A stretch of DNA of 64,000 bases from Leptofilum sp965223525 (GTDB lineage: Bacteria; Chloroflexota; Anaerolineae; Promineifilales; Promineifilaceae): NCBI RefSeq assembly GCF_965223525.1, contig NZ_CBDCWX010000005.1, positions 1,736,001 to 1,800,000 on the forward strand. Direction: 5' to 3'. The notes under the pieces are model-generated. The model was not told the DNA's origin. It saw only the letters and a program-made list of their open reading frames with translations, and searched no databases. The position numbers were made by a program, and so were the translations under genes. How positions within the stretch are numbered: position 1 is the stretch's first letter; every line of letters starts with the position of its first letter. This document shows positions 1 to 8,053 of the stretch, in pieces.

Positions 1-422
1 TTTACCCGATGTCCCAAAATAGAGTCGCCGACGTAGTTGAAGTGTGGTGCATGGGCACCGGGTAAAAAGAGCGCATTTTTGGCTTCGCTGGCGTGGCCCA
101 GGCCGCTGCCCGGCAGCAAAATCACATTTTCCCGCACGTACGCCCCGTGCCGCACCGTCGCCCCCGCACCGATGTACGCTGGCCCTTGCACATACGCCCC
201 CGGCTCAATCACCGCGCCTTCGCCAATAAAAATGGGGCGGTCACTGAGGTAAGCCCCAGGCATGACATTGCCCAAAATAGTTTGCTTATCACCCGCCAAC
301 CGGGCCGTGTGAGTCTCAATTTTGGTAATGGCCTCCCAAACAAACGTACAGCCATCAAAAAACGAGGCCACAAATTCATCTTCCAAAGCAAAAAATGCAG
401 TAGGCGCTAAATCAATCTCCAA
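1..422 (-). CDS. Hexapeptide-repeat (left-handed beta-helix) transferase, C-terminus cut off by the window
   Basis: Reading the minus strand gives an open frame that runs off the window's left edge. It contains consecutive hexapeptide-type turns (for example IGEGAVIEPGAYVQGPAYIG and IGAGATVRHGAYV), the signature of left-handed beta-helix acyl- or nucleotidyl-transferases such as the GlmU C-terminal half. The N-terminal part (DLAPTAFFALEDEFV, then a Trp-Glu-Ala helix) resembles short UDP-GlcNAc diphosphorylase-like proteins; this is family knowledge, and the exact substrate is not readable. An in-frame stop at 428-426 leaves a TTG at 422 as the only plausible start. That TTG and its GGAG ribosome-binding site both lie in an intergenic repeat (405-436). 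It is the last gene of the minus-strand run that begins with coxM. Confidence 0.7.
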   Translation of the reverse strand, partial: MEIDLAPTAFFALEDEFVASFFDGCTFVWEAITKIETHTARLAGDKQTILGNVMPGAYLSDRPIFIGEGAVIEPGAYVQGPAYIGAGATVRHGAYVRENVILLPGSGLGHASEAKNALFLPGAHAPHFNYVGDSILGHRV

Positions 423-436
423 TCTCTAATCTCCAT
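405..436. repeat. Family A inverted repeat (GGAGATTGGAGA type)
   Basis: Short run of CTCCAATCTCTAATCTCC units. The same units recur at 7998-8050, 48613-48681 and 61762-61804. Here it covers the apparent start of the hexapeptide gene. Confidence 0.75.
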
Positions 437-500
437 AATTTGCCACAGAGAGCACAGAGGTAAAGAGAAAAACTTGGCGGCCTCTGCGCCTCAGCGGTTT
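437..500. repeat. Family C repeat (GCCACAGAG...CTCTGTG type)
   Basis: Contains TTGCCACAGAGAGCACAGAGG and a partly complementary right arm (CCTCTGCG). Related copies lie near 10115, 32028, 44807, 63408 and 63752, always between genes. Confidence 0.65.
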
Positions 501-505
501 AATAC

Positions 506-1822
506 TTAGGCGAACTTATCCACATCAACAACTGGTTCGATTTGGCTAGCAAAGCTCAACATCGCCTCATCGCCAAACCGGCGGCCGGTAAGCTGCAAGC
601 CCAGCGGCAATCCAGCTTTGTTTTTTCCAGCGGGGAGGGTTAGCGTTGGCAAGCCGCTGTGTGTCCAGGGCAGGTTCATCACCGGGTCACCTGTGCTGTC
701 CAAACCAGCCGGAGCTGCGCCCAACGCGGGTGGTGAGAGCCACAAATCGAGGCGGTGTTTGTCCATGATCTGCATTAAATATTCGCGGAGAGCGGCACGC
801 CCCCTGATGGCCTTTTTGAGCTGGCTATCCGTTACTTTTTGGCCGCGCTGGATGAGTTCGGCCGTTTTTGGATGGTATTTTTCGGCATGTTCGGCAAACC
901 ACGCTTCATGGAATCGCGCTGCCTCAGCCGCCACAATCAGGTTGTGTCTGGTGTAAATCTTGTCAAAATCGGGCATGGCTTCCACCGATTTCACCACAAA
1001 GCCAGCCTCATGTAGCCGACGGCATAGCTGCCGAAAATGTTTACGTCCTTCTTCAGATGCTTTTTGCAAATAAAGCCCTTCGGGAATGCCTAGCACTGCC
1101 TTTTTCTCGGTTACGACGAGTTGCCAATGTTGACATAACAAACCTGCGACCAGCTCCATTCCGGCCACATCATTGGTGAAGCAGCCAACGTGATCTAGCG
1201 AAACAGAGAGCGGCAAAACGCCAGATTTATCAATGCGATTGTAGGTGGGTTTGTAACCAACGGTGCCGCAAAATGCTGCCGGGCGGTTCACGGAGCCGAT
1301 CGTTTGTGTGCCAAAGGTGAGGGGAGCAATGCCTGCACCTACGGCCGCTGCCGATCCGCTGCTGCTGCCCCCTGGCGTGTGTGCCGGGCTGTGCGGATTG
1401 CGGGTGGGGCCAGGGCCAAAGTAGGCAAATTCGGTGGTGACTGCTTTGCCCAAAATAAGGGCTCCTGCTTGCCGCAATGCCGTCACGCTGGGGGCTTCGC
1501 TGCCCTGCAAAATATCGGGGGGCAATTGGCTGCCTGCTCGCGTGGTGAAGCCATCCACCTGGAAAATATCTTTCACGCCTAGCGGAATGCCAAATAGTGC
1601 GGGGCGTTCGGCTGGGTTGGGATATTTTTGCAGAAGTTCCTGGGCTTGTTGTTGCAGGCGATGGAAACGGCCGTTTTCCGGCAAAAAGGCCAGCACATCG
1701 GGTTCGCGCTCGTTGAAACGTTGCTCAAGTGCGGTCAAATAATCGGGCAAAGGCCAGCCGCCGCTGCGTAGCTCGCTGGCAATAACGGTCAGCGACGCAT
1801 CCAGATTGATTGGCCTGCTCAT
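506..1822 (-). CDS. Amidase (amidase signature family, GatA-like)
   Basis: A 438-residue amidase signature protein that hydrolyses an amide bond through a Ser-cisSer-Lys triad. The lysine sits in LGVKDIFQVDG and the serines in the glycine/serine-rich GGSSSGSAAAVGAG loop, so the active site looks intact. A longer frame starts at 1894, but the ATG at 1822 overlaps the stop of coxS in an ATGA, which argues for that start and for translational coupling. It is the third gene of a coxM-coxS-amidase operon. In such a setting it may hydrolyse an amide or carbamate linked to the molybdenum hydroxylase substrate; that link is inference. GatA itself is unlikely because gatB and gatC are not adjacent. 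Confidence 0.9.
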   Translation of the reverse strand: MSRPINLDASLTVIASELRSGGWPLPDYLTALEQRFNEREPDVLAFLPENGRFHRLQQQAQELLQKYPNPAERPALFGIPLGVKDIFQVDGFTTRAGSQLPPDILQGSEAPSVTALRQAGALILGKAVTTEFAYFGPGPTRNPHSPAHTPGGSSSGSAAAVGAGIAPLTFGTQTIGSVNRPAAFCGTVGYKPTYNRIDKSGVLPLSVSLDHVGCFTNDVAGMELVAGLLCQHWQLVVTEKKAVLGIPEGLYLQKASEEGRKHFRQLCRRLHEAGFVVKSVEAMPDFDKIYTRHNLIVAAEAARFHEAWFAEHAEKYHPKTAELIQRGQKVTDSQLKKAIRGRAALREYLMQIMDKHRLDLWLSPPALGAAPAGLDSTGDPVMNLPWTHSGLPTLTLPAGKNKAGLPLGLQLTGRRFGDEAMLSFASQIEPVVDVDKFA

Positions 1823-2292
1823 GCAGCACCATGCACTTTTTTCGCCGCAATTTGCACCGCCTGAACAATGTGCTGGTAGCCGGTGCAGCGGCACAAATTA
1901 CCAGAAATCGCCTCCCGAATCTCTGCCTCAGTGGGGTTTGGATTGGCTTCCACAAACGGCACTAGCGTCATGAGGAAGCCCGGCGTGCAAAAGCCGCACT
2001 GCAAGCCGTGAGCTTCCCAAAACGCCTCCTGGATGGGATGCAAATCTGCCTGGCTTTCGGCTAGCCCTTCCACGGTGGTGAGTTCGTGGCCGTTAGCCTG
2101 CACGGCAAACATTAGGCAAGACCGAATCGGCTCGCCGTCAAACAAAATGGTACACGCGCCGCACACGCCCTGCTCGCAGCCTACATGCGTTCCCGTTAGC
2201 CCCAGCTCATGCCGCAAAAAGTCACTCAGTAACAACCGCGGCTCTACTTCTTTTTCGTACGTCTTTCCGTTGATTGATAACTCAATATTCAT
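1819..2292 (-). CDS. coxS: Molybdenum hydroxylase [2Fe-2S] small subunit (CoxS type)
   Basis: A 157-residue protein with both [2Fe-2S] clusters of the xanthine oxidase/CO dehydrogenase small subunit. The plant-type cluster uses Cys39, 44, 47 and 59 (GCEQGVCGACTIL...C). The second cluster uses Cys99, 102, 134 and 136 (CGFCTPG...CRCTGY). It passes electrons from the molybdopterin subunit to the FAD subunit in the cytoplasm. Length is normal for the family. It lies downstream of coxM and overlaps the amidase by four bases. The molybdenum-binding large subunit expected beside it is absent from the window. Confidence 0.93.
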   Translation of the reverse strand: MNIELSINGKTYEKEVEPRLLLSDFLRHELGLTGTHVGCEQGVCGACTILFDGEPIRSCLMFAVQANGHELTTVEGLAESQADLHPIQEAFWEAHGLQCGFCTPGFLMTLVPFVEANPNPTEAEIREAISGNLCRCTGYQHIVQAVQIAAKKVHGAA

Positions 2293-2347
2293 GATTGCGA
2301 ATCCATCATCGTGTAGCCGCGGATTCTTTCCGCGAAACTACGGAGGG

Positions 2348-3223
2348 TTATTGACCTGCTCGCTCAAACGCTTGTTTAAGGGCACGGGCGGTGAGTACTT
2401 TGGCAAGGTGGCGTTTGTAATCAGCGGTGGCATGGATGTCGCCAACGGGATCAATTTCGTTTTGGCTGGCAGCCACGGCCGTTTCCCAAAAAAGCTCTTC
2501 AGACGGCCGTTCCCCCACCAAAATCTTCGCCGCCTCATCAGCCACCATCGGCACTTCGCCTGCATTCAGGTAGACCAGCCGGGCGGCTGTGCAGACGCCG
2601 CTTTCGCCCACCGTTACCACAACAGCAATGCCAGAAAGTGCATAATCACCGTGCCGTCGCGCCATCTCCGTAAATGCGGTGCCAGTGTGTGCAGGCAATG
2701 GTGGCAGGGCAATCTCTACCAGCAGTTCCTCATCACCCAAATCAGTGGCGAACAGGCTGGTGAAAAAGTCACGGGCAGCTACCCATCGGTCACCATTGGC
2801 AGATTGGATTTTGATACGACCGTTCAGCGCCACGGCAATCACAGGCAACTCGGCTGCTGGATCGGCGTGCGCCAAACTGCCGCCAAACGTACCCCGTGCC
2901 CGAATTTGGGGATGGGCAATGTAGGGCAGTGCCTCCGCCAGCAGCGGCTGGTGTTGGGCCACCAATGGCTCTCGCTCTAGCCGACTTTGGCGCACCATGC
3001 TGCCAAAGTGGAGCGTGCCATCGCTAGCTTGCCAGATGCCGTCCAATCCCGGTACATTGTTCAAATCAATGAGTACCCCCGGCTGTGCTAGCCGAAAGTT
3101 CATCACCGGAACCAAACTCTGGCCACCCGCCAGCGGCTTAGCGTCAAAGCCGTGCTGCTGCATCGCCGCCAGCGCACCGTCTAACGAATCCGGTGCTACA
3201 TATTCAAAGGGAGCTGGTTTCAT
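2348..3223 (-). CDS. coxM: Molybdenum hydroxylase FAD-binding medium subunit (CoxM type)
   Basis: A 291-residue FAD-binding subunit of the CO dehydrogenase/xanthine dehydrogenase family. The FAD pyrophosphate motifs are clear: LAGGQSLVPVMNFRLAQP near residue 31 and GTFGGSLAHADPAAELPV near residue 112. It would reoxidise the iron-sulfur subunit and hand electrons to an acceptor. It is the first gene of the minus-strand operon coxM-coxS-amidase and diverges from the CoA-transferase gene. The substrate (CO, an aldehyde or an N-heterocycle) cannot be told without the large subunit. Confidence 0.92.
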   Translation of the reverse strand: MKPAPFEYVAPDSLDGALAAMQQHGFDAKPLAGGQSLVPVMNFRLAQPGVLIDLNNVPGLDGIWQASDGTLHFGSMVRQSRLEREPLVAQHQPLLAEALPYIAHPQIRARGTFGGSLAHADPAAELPVIAVALNGRIKIQSANGDRWVAARDFFTSLFATDLGDEELLVEIALPPLPAHTGTAFTEMARRHGDYALSGIAVVVTVGESGVCTAARLVYLNAGEVPMVADEAAKILVGERPSEELFWETAVAASQNEIDPVGDIHATADYKRHLAKVLTARALKQAFERAGQ

Positions 3224-3357
3224 GCGAATTTCCTTATCTGCTTGCGTAAAAATGAGGGGGTTCTTATCATCTAACCCACGGCAACCAACCTCTTTTACGC
3301 CTTGTGTTGAGAGGAAAAAAGATTATCTTGGAACGGCCGTATCTTGTCAAACTGCCG

Positions 3358-3412
3358 GTTATTCGGTAATCGGTGGAAACCGAATACCGATTACGGATTA
3401 CCATCACAATAG
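3358..3412. repeat. Family B inverted repeat (GTAATCGGT / ACCGATTAC)
   Basis: TCGGTAATCGG followed by CCGATTACGGATTACC forms an imperfect hairpin in the divergent coxM / CoA-transferase promoter region. Other copies are near 12311, 24641, 25274, 25818, 38259 and 43433. Confidence 0.75.
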
Positions 3413-3423
3413 AGGGAATTACC

Positions 3424-4641
3424 ATGAGTCACAAACCCGGCCTGCTAGACGGCATCCGCATAATTGACCTAACCCGCGTGTTGGCGGGACCATACTGCAC
3501 CCAAATGCTTGGCGATTTAGGTGCAGACGTTATTAAAATTGAGGCACCGGGGCGTGGAGACGACACCCGCCACTGGGGACCGCCCTTCACGGCTGCACCA
3601 GATGGCGAGCGTGGCGAAGCCGCCTATTTCCTTTCCGCCAATCGCAACAAGCGCAGCCTCACCCTCAACCTCAAATCAGAAAAAGGGATGGAAATTCTCA
3701 AAGGATTGATTCGCCAGGGGGACGTGCTGGTAGAAAATTTCCGTACCGGCACGCTGGCACGCTGGGGGCTGGATTACGAAACGCTTCAGGAATTGCGCCC
3801 TGGCCTCATCTACTGTGCTATTACCGGCTACGGCAACGATGGCCCCTACAAAGACCGCGCGGGCTACGACTTTATGGTGCAGGCGATGGGCGGCTTTATG
3901 AGCGTCACCGGCCCCGCCGACGGCGAGATGAACCGGGCAGGCATCGCCATTGCCGATTTGGCGACGGGCATGTTTGCCAGCAGCGCCATTCTGGCCGCCC
4001 TGTTTGCCCGCGAGCGCACGGGCGAGGGACAGTACATTGATATGGCGCTGCTCGATTCGCAGGTGGCGCTGATGTCTTACGTCGCTAGCAACTATCTGGT
4101 CTCTGGCGAATTGCCGGGGCGATTTGGCAACGGGCATCCCAACATTGTGCCTTATCAGGAGTTCCAGGCGCGGGATCAGCAATTTGCCTTTGCTTGCGGC
4201 AACGATAACCAGTGGCGGAAGTTTTGTACGGCCGTCTCCCATCCCGAATGGATCACCGATGAACGCTTTGCCACCAACACCGCCCGCCTGGCCAATCGCA
4301 GCACCGTGGTCGCTATGCTAAACGAGCTTTTCGCTACCCGCGACGCGGCAGAGTGGATGGCCCTCTGCGATGAAGTGGGCATCCCCTCCGCACCCATCAA
4401 CAACATGGCCCAGGTATTTGAGAATGAGCAGGTGCAGGCACGGCAAACCCGGATCGATGTGCCACACCCCACCGCTGGCAGCGTGCCGCTGGTCAACTCG
4501 CCGCTCAAAATTCCCACCACGCCTACCAGCGTCCGCTACCCGCCGCCCACCCTCGGCCAGCACACGACCGAAATCCTGCAATCCTTGTTGGGGTATGATG
4601 GGGCGGCAATTGAAACACTAAAGAATGAAAACGTGATCTAA
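3424..4641 (+). CDS. Family III CoA-transferase (CaiB/BaiF type)
   Basis: A 405-residue CaiB/BaiF-family protein that moves CoA between carboxylic acids through an aspartyl-CoA thioester. Family features: the N-terminal IRIIDLTRVLAGPYCTQMLG segment with ADVIKIE, ENFRTGTLARWGLDY, and the region IADLATGM that carries the catalytic Asp. The start at 3424 is preferred over 3373 because AGAGGGA lies just upstream and family proteins begin at this point. Its neighbours include a thiolase-like gene, but no shared operon is evident. The acid substrate is unknown. Confidence 0.92.
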   Translation: MSHKPGLLDGIRIIDLTRVLAGPYCTQMLGDLGADVIKIEAPGRGDDTRHWGPPFTAAPDGERGEAAYFLSANRNKRSLTLNLKSEKGMEILKGLIRQGDVLVENFRTGTLARWGLDYETLQELRPGLIYCAITGYGNDGPYKDRAGYDFMVQAMGGFMSVTGPADGEMNRAGIAIADLATGMFASSAILAALFARERTGEGQYIDMALLDSQVALMSYVASNYLVSGELPGRFGNGHPNIVPYQEFQARDQQFAFACGNDNQWRKFCTAVSHPEWITDERFATNTARLANRSTVVAMLNELFATRDAAEWMALCDEVGIPSAPINNMAQVFENEQVQARQTRIDVPHPTAGSVPLVNSPLKIPTTPTSVRYPPPTLGQHTTEILQSLLGYDGAAIETLKNENVI

Positions 4642-4669
4642 TTGGATTTGAAAGGATAAGATTAATTAG

Positions 4670-4987
4670 TTGAGCGCCAATAAACGCTTATTAACCGCTA
4701 CATTTTTAATAGGTATTATTCTCCCAGCACTCTATCTCTACTATTTTGCCCTTTTGGGTTGGGATAGACCTGGCCGAGGTCCACTGCGTTCTTCAATATT
4801 CACATTGCCCATTATTTTGATACCGTTTTTCATGGTTTTTGTGCTTCCATTAACAACTATTTTCTTTCGTTTAAGCCAGCTAAAAAGGCAAAATAAAGAT
4901 GGCCGCGTCTACACAATCGCACTCGTTGTTTTTCAAATTATCTGGGGCTTCTGGAACTTCTATCTTGTTTTTTACTTGACGGATTAA
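4670..4987 (+). CDS. Small three-helix membrane protein of unknown function
   Basis: A 105-residue protein with a TTG start and an AAAGGA ribosome site about ten bases upstream. Three hydrophobic segments are visible (about residues 9-29, 43-65 and 82-102), separated by short basic loops (RLSQLKRQNKDGR), so it is very likely an inner-membrane protein. I do not recognise a family. Base composition is AT-richer than the CoA-transferase before it, and no ACGGCCGT octamer is present, which may indicate a different origin. Confidence 0.6.
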   Translation: MSANKRLLTATFLIGIILPALYLYYFALLGWDRPGRGPLRSSIFTLPIILIPFFMVFVLPLTTIFFRLSQLKRQNKDGRVYTIALVVFQIIWGFWNFYLVFYLTD

Positions 4988-5034
4988 CGAACTGCTTGCG
5001 GTAAAAAGAAGCAGGCAATTTGGAGGAAATAACA

Positions 5035-5304
5035 ATGAACCAATGGGAATACCTCACACAATTTCTGGAAGCGAATAAGTCTGCAACAGACTCCATGAAT
5101 TTTGCAATGGAGGAAGAAGAATTGGCTAGCTACAGTCCGCAGCTACTGATGCCAGAGCTTAATCGGCTGGGTGCCAAAGGGTGGGAATTGGTCCACATGG
5201 AACCCGTCTTTGTGGGTAAAAATGAAGATATTTTGATGCACGAAGGTGGCGGCAGCCGTCGCTGGACGAATAAATATTTTTGTGTTTTCAAGCGACCTGC
5301 ATAG
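5035..5304 (+). CDS. Small soluble protein, DUF4177-like
   Basis: An 89-residue cytoplasmic protein. The pattern WEYLTQFLEA near the start, then LNRLGAKGWELVHM and a final YFCVFKRP strand, resembles the DUF4177 fold (a strand, the G-W-E-L/V motif, a strand). The ATG at 5035 follows a strong GGAGGAAA site, so the earlier in-frame TTG at 5020 is rejected. Function is unknown. Confidence 0.65.
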   Translation: MNQWEYLTQFLEANKSATDSMNFAMEEEELASYSPQLLMPELNRLGAKGWELVHMEPVFVGKNEDILMHEGGGSRRWTNKYFCVFKRPA

Positions 5305-5308
5305 AGCG

Positions 5309-5345
5309 AAGTGACAGGCACTTTCAAAGTGCCTGTCACTTTTGG
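5309..5345 (+). terminator. Perfect inverted repeat, terminator-like
   Basis: AGTGACAGGCACTTT is followed after one base by its exact reverse complement and a TTTT run. It lies between the DUF4177-like gene and the thiolase-like gene and would work as an intrinsic terminator. It also resembles a mobile intergenic repeat. Confidence 0.7.
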
Positions 5346-5352
5346 GAGAGGT

Positions 5353-6495
5353 ATGAGACAAGTAAGCATCGTTGGCATTGGGCAGCTGCTCGTACAGAAG
5401 ATTTATGCCCAGAGTTTAAGGTGGCTAGGGGCAACGGCCGTTCGCCAAGCCATGTCCGATGCAGGAGTAAGCCAGGTAGACGCGCTGTTTGCCGGGAACA
5501 TGCTCAGCGACGAACTGCAAAACCAGAAGCACCTGGCCGCGCTCATCGCCGACGAGGCCGGATTGCGTGGCGTTGAAGCCTTGCAAATTCGTGCCGCTAC
5601 CGCCACCGGAGCCGCCGCGCTTCGCATGGCCTACCTCGCTGTGGCCAGCGGTGAAGCCGATTTGGCCGTCGCAGTGGGCGTGGAAAAGATGAGCGAAGGC
5701 GCGGCCACGCCCGCCCTGGCCAAAGCACTGGATGCACGGCAAGAGGTAGTTTCCGGAGCTACGCTCATCAGCAAAAATGCAGATTTGATGCGCCTCTACA
5801 TGGAGCGGTACGATATGCCAGAGGATGGACTTGTTAACTTTGCCGTTAACGCGCACCAAAACGCACTCACCAATCCCAACGCGCTCTTCCACAAAAAGAT
5901 TTCGGCACGCGACGTGCGCCAATCCCGCCACATTGTGCCACCTATTCGCTTGCTAGACTGTTCGCCTATTTGCGATGGCGCGGCAGCCGTGGTGCTGGCT
6001 CCGCGCAACGAAGCCCGCGCCTACACCGACAAACCCGTCCATATTCTCGCCTCCAGCGTCGCCACCGACCGCTTTCGCATTGCCGAACGCCCTAACCCGC
6101 TCACGCTGGAGGCGGCTCGGCTGTCGGCGCAAAAAGCGTTCCGGCGAGCCAATGTAAACGTGCAGGACATTAGCTTTTACGAAGTGCATGATGCCTTTAG
6201 CATTATGGCCTGCTTGCTGTTAGAGGCCGTGGGCTTTGCCGAACCGGGCGACGGCTGGCGGCTGGCCGCAGACAAAAAGATTGGCTTGCGTGGCCAAATT
6301 CCCATTGCCACACTGGGTGGCCTAAAGGCACGAGGGCATCCCATCGGGGCGACTGCCCTTTACCAAACGGCCGAAATTGTGCAACAGCTTACTGAGCAGG
6401 CAGGTAAAAATCAGGTCAAAAATGCCCAAATTGGCCTGTTGCAAAGCGTCGGTGGCGCAGCGGCAACGGTACTGACCCACGTTTTCGGCGTTTGA
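5353..6495 (+). CDS. Thiolase-fold protein (SCP2/acetyl-CoA acetyltransferase family) lacking the nucleophilic cysteine
   Basis: A 380-residue thiolase-family protein. Conserved family elements are VGIGQLL at the N-terminus, YEVHDAFSIM, and the C-terminal GGLKARGHPIGATALYQ motif with its catalytic His. In active thiolases the acyl-accepting Cys lies in a motif like NACATG; here that segment reads RAATATGAAAL, with Thr in the Cys position. The protein may therefore be catalytically altered, or may be the non-acylating partner of another subunit. The ATG at 5353 follows GGGAGAGG; an upstream start at 5311 would lie inside the hairpin. Confidence 0.85.
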   Translation: MRQVSIVGIGQLLVQKIYAQSLRWLGATAVRQAMSDAGVSQVDALFAGNMLSDELQNQKHLAALIADEAGLRGVEALQIRAATATGAAALRMAYLAVASGEADLAVAVGVEKMSEGAATPALAKALDARQEVVSGATLISKNADLMRLYMERYDMPEDGLVNFAVNAHQNALTNPNALFHKKISARDVRQSRHIVPPIRLLDCSPICDGAAAVVLAPRNEARAYTDKPVHILASSVATDRFRIAERPNPLTLEAARLSAQKAFRRANVNVQDISFYEVHDAFSIMACLLLEAVGFAEPGDGWRLAADKKIGLRGQIPIATLGGLKARGHPIGATALYQTAEIVQQLTEQAGKNQVKNAQIGLLQSVGGAAATVLTHVFGV

Positions 6496-6596
6496 GCAAG
6501 AGACAGCACCGACTACCGGAACTTGGTGGCACGGCGAAACGCCGGCCACGGCTAGAGAGTCTGTTTAGATACGACTTTTCTTTGAAGGATTGATAA

Positions 6597-7061
6597 ATGA
6601 ACTATTTCTTGTGGGGAGCCATTGTAATCTTTTCGGTGGCGTTCATAGAAATTTTTTTGAACAGGCTGGTTGATGATTTAATTCCACCAGCAACCACAAA
6701 ATGGGTGCGTATTCTGTATCTTGGCATCATTGTTGTGCTGGTCTTGATTGCGCTTTCAGCAACTATTCGTGGTGGCGAAACAGCTCCTGAAGAGCAGGGG
6801 CTCATCACACACCAAATTCGCGTACTAACAGCAGATGAAGCCCCCATTGTTGGGGCGAGCGTCGCTTTAGATGTTTCAGGTAGCACCCCAATTTTGGCCA
6901 CATCAGATACCGCTGGCGTTGCTGTTTTGCAGGTGCCTGAAGCTTATTTAGGTGAAACGGCCGTTCTGAATGTAAGCGCCCCCGGTTTTGAAGGTCACCG
7001 ACAGTTTGTTACCATTCGCCAAAGCCAGATGCCGCCGTTAATCATTTTGCAGTCAGAATAA
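6597..7061 (+). CDS. Membrane-anchored protein with a carboxypeptidase-regulatory-like domain
   Basis: A 154-residue protein with two predicted N-terminal membrane helices (about residues 3-17 and 35-56) and an extracytoplasmic domain (about 75-150). The domain pattern APIVGASVALDVSG, then LATSDTAGVAVLQVPEA, matches a small beta-sandwich of the CarboxypepD_reg/Big type. The start has a GAAGGA site nine bases upstream. Function is unknown; it may be a structural or binding protein of the cell envelope. Confidence 0.6.
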   Translation: MNYFLWGAIVIFSVAFIEIFLNRLVDDLIPPATTKWVRILYLGIIVVLVLIALSATIRGGETAPEEQGLITHQIRVLTADEAPIVGASVALDVSGSTPILATSDTAGVAVLQVPEAYLGETAVLNVSAPGFEGHRQFVTIRQSQMPPLIILQSE

Positions 7062-7078
7062 TTTTTGGAGAGCTTATC

Positions 7079-7993
7079 GTGCATTATCGCATCGCCTGGC
7101 AAAAAATTAACGAAATGGAAACCCGCCTGGGAAAGATGTTGGCGTTTTGGCGTATTTTTGTGTTGGGAACGGCCGTGTTCATGCTGGCAGCCTGTGGGTC
7201 AAATGAATCACAGGTGCTGCGTCTGGCAACCACCACCAGCACAGAAGATTCAGGCTTGCTACAAGCCATCTTGCCCGATTTTGAGGCCCAATTCAACGTG
7301 CGTGTGGATGTGGTGGCTGTGGGCACGGGCCAGGCCATTGCCCTGGGTGAAGCGGGCGACGCCGATGTGATTCTGGTACATGCCCGCAGCCGCGAAGATG
7401 CGTTTGTAGCCGATGGCCACGGCACTGCGCGGGCCGACGTGATGTACAACGACTTCATCATTGTGGGGCCAGCAGATGACCCGGCAGGCATTCTGGGGAT
7501 GGAACTGGCGTCTGAGGCGTTGACGGCGATTGCTGGGGTTGAAGCCACGTTTGCCTCGCGCGGGGATGACAGCGGCACCCATTCCAAAGAGCGTGCGCTG
7601 TGGGAAGCGGCAGGCCTGCCCCGTGACCCGGAAGGCGGCTGGTACAAATCGCTGGGGCAGGGGATGGGCGATACGCTGCGCTTTGCCAATGAGAGTGGTG
7701 CCTACACTATGACAGACCGGGGCACCTTTTTAAGCCAGCAGGAAAATCTGCCCAATTTAGCTATTATGGTGGGTGGCAACAGCATTGATGAAAATGCCGA
7801 CCTGTCGCTATACAATCCATATGGGGTCATCCCGGTGAATCCTAACAAGGGCAACGTCAACAACGGTTTAGCCGACGATTTTGTGGCCTGGCTCACCAGC
7901 ATTGCTGTGCAATCTGTGATTGCTGAGTATGGCATTGATACTTTCGGCCAGCCGCTGTTTTACCCGGATTCGCAGGTGTGGCGCGACAGATAG
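7079..7993 (+). CDS. tupA: Tungstate/molybdate ABC transporter, substrate-binding lipoprotein (TupA type)
   Basis: A 304-residue binding protein. A signal sequence leads to the lipobox LAAC near residue 39, so the mature protein is lipid-anchored. After it come the family motifs LRLATTTSTEDSGLLQAILP and VGTGQAIALGEAGDADVIL, then FASRGDDSGTHSKE and YTMTDRGTF, which are typical of the TupA/WtpA-like PBP_like_2 group. The chosen start is GTG 7079 with GGAG upstream; an ATG at 7115 is also possible. It is followed by the permease and ATPase genes, so the three form one operon. The ligand is inferred from family resemblance; tungstate is favoured. Confidence 0.88.
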   Translation: MHYRIAWQKINEMETRLGKMLAFWRIFVLGTAVFMLAACGSNESQVLRLATTTSTEDSGLLQAILPDFEAQFNVRVDVVAVGTGQAIALGEAGDADVILVHARSREDAFVADGHGTARADVMYNDFIIVGPADDPAGILGMELASEALTAIAGVEATFASRGDDSGTHSKERALWEAAGLPRDPEGGWYKSLGQGMGDTLRFANESGAYTMTDRGTFLSQQENLPNLAIMVGGNSIDENADLSLYNPYGVIPVNPNKGNVNNGLADDFVAWLTSIAVQSVIAEYGIDTFGQPLFYPDSQVWRDR

Positions 7994-7997
7994 AACA

Positions 7998-8050
7998 AGA
8001 CTGGAGACTTTTTTGCGTTCAGCCTCTAATCTCCAGTCTCCAATCTCCCA
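7998..8050. repeat. Family A inverted repeat between tupA and tupB
   Basis: GACTGGAGAC, then CTCTAATCTCCAGTCTCC and AATCTCC, can fold into a hairpin. It fills most of the tupA-tupB spacer and leaves no separate ribosome site visible for tupB. Confidence 0.75.
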
Positions 8051-8053
8051 TTT

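Noticed and set aside
506..1822. GatA subunit of the glutamyl-tRNA amidotransferase
   Set aside because: No gatB/gatC nearby and the gene is coupled to molybdenum hydroxylase subunits.
2033..2980. 315-residue plus-strand open frame across coxS and coxM
   Set aside because: It is antisense to well-recognised iron-sulfur and FAD subunits and matches no protein pattern.
3676..4242. 188-residue minus-strand frame inside the CoA-transferase gene
   Set aside because: Antisense shadow of a strongly conserved coding region.
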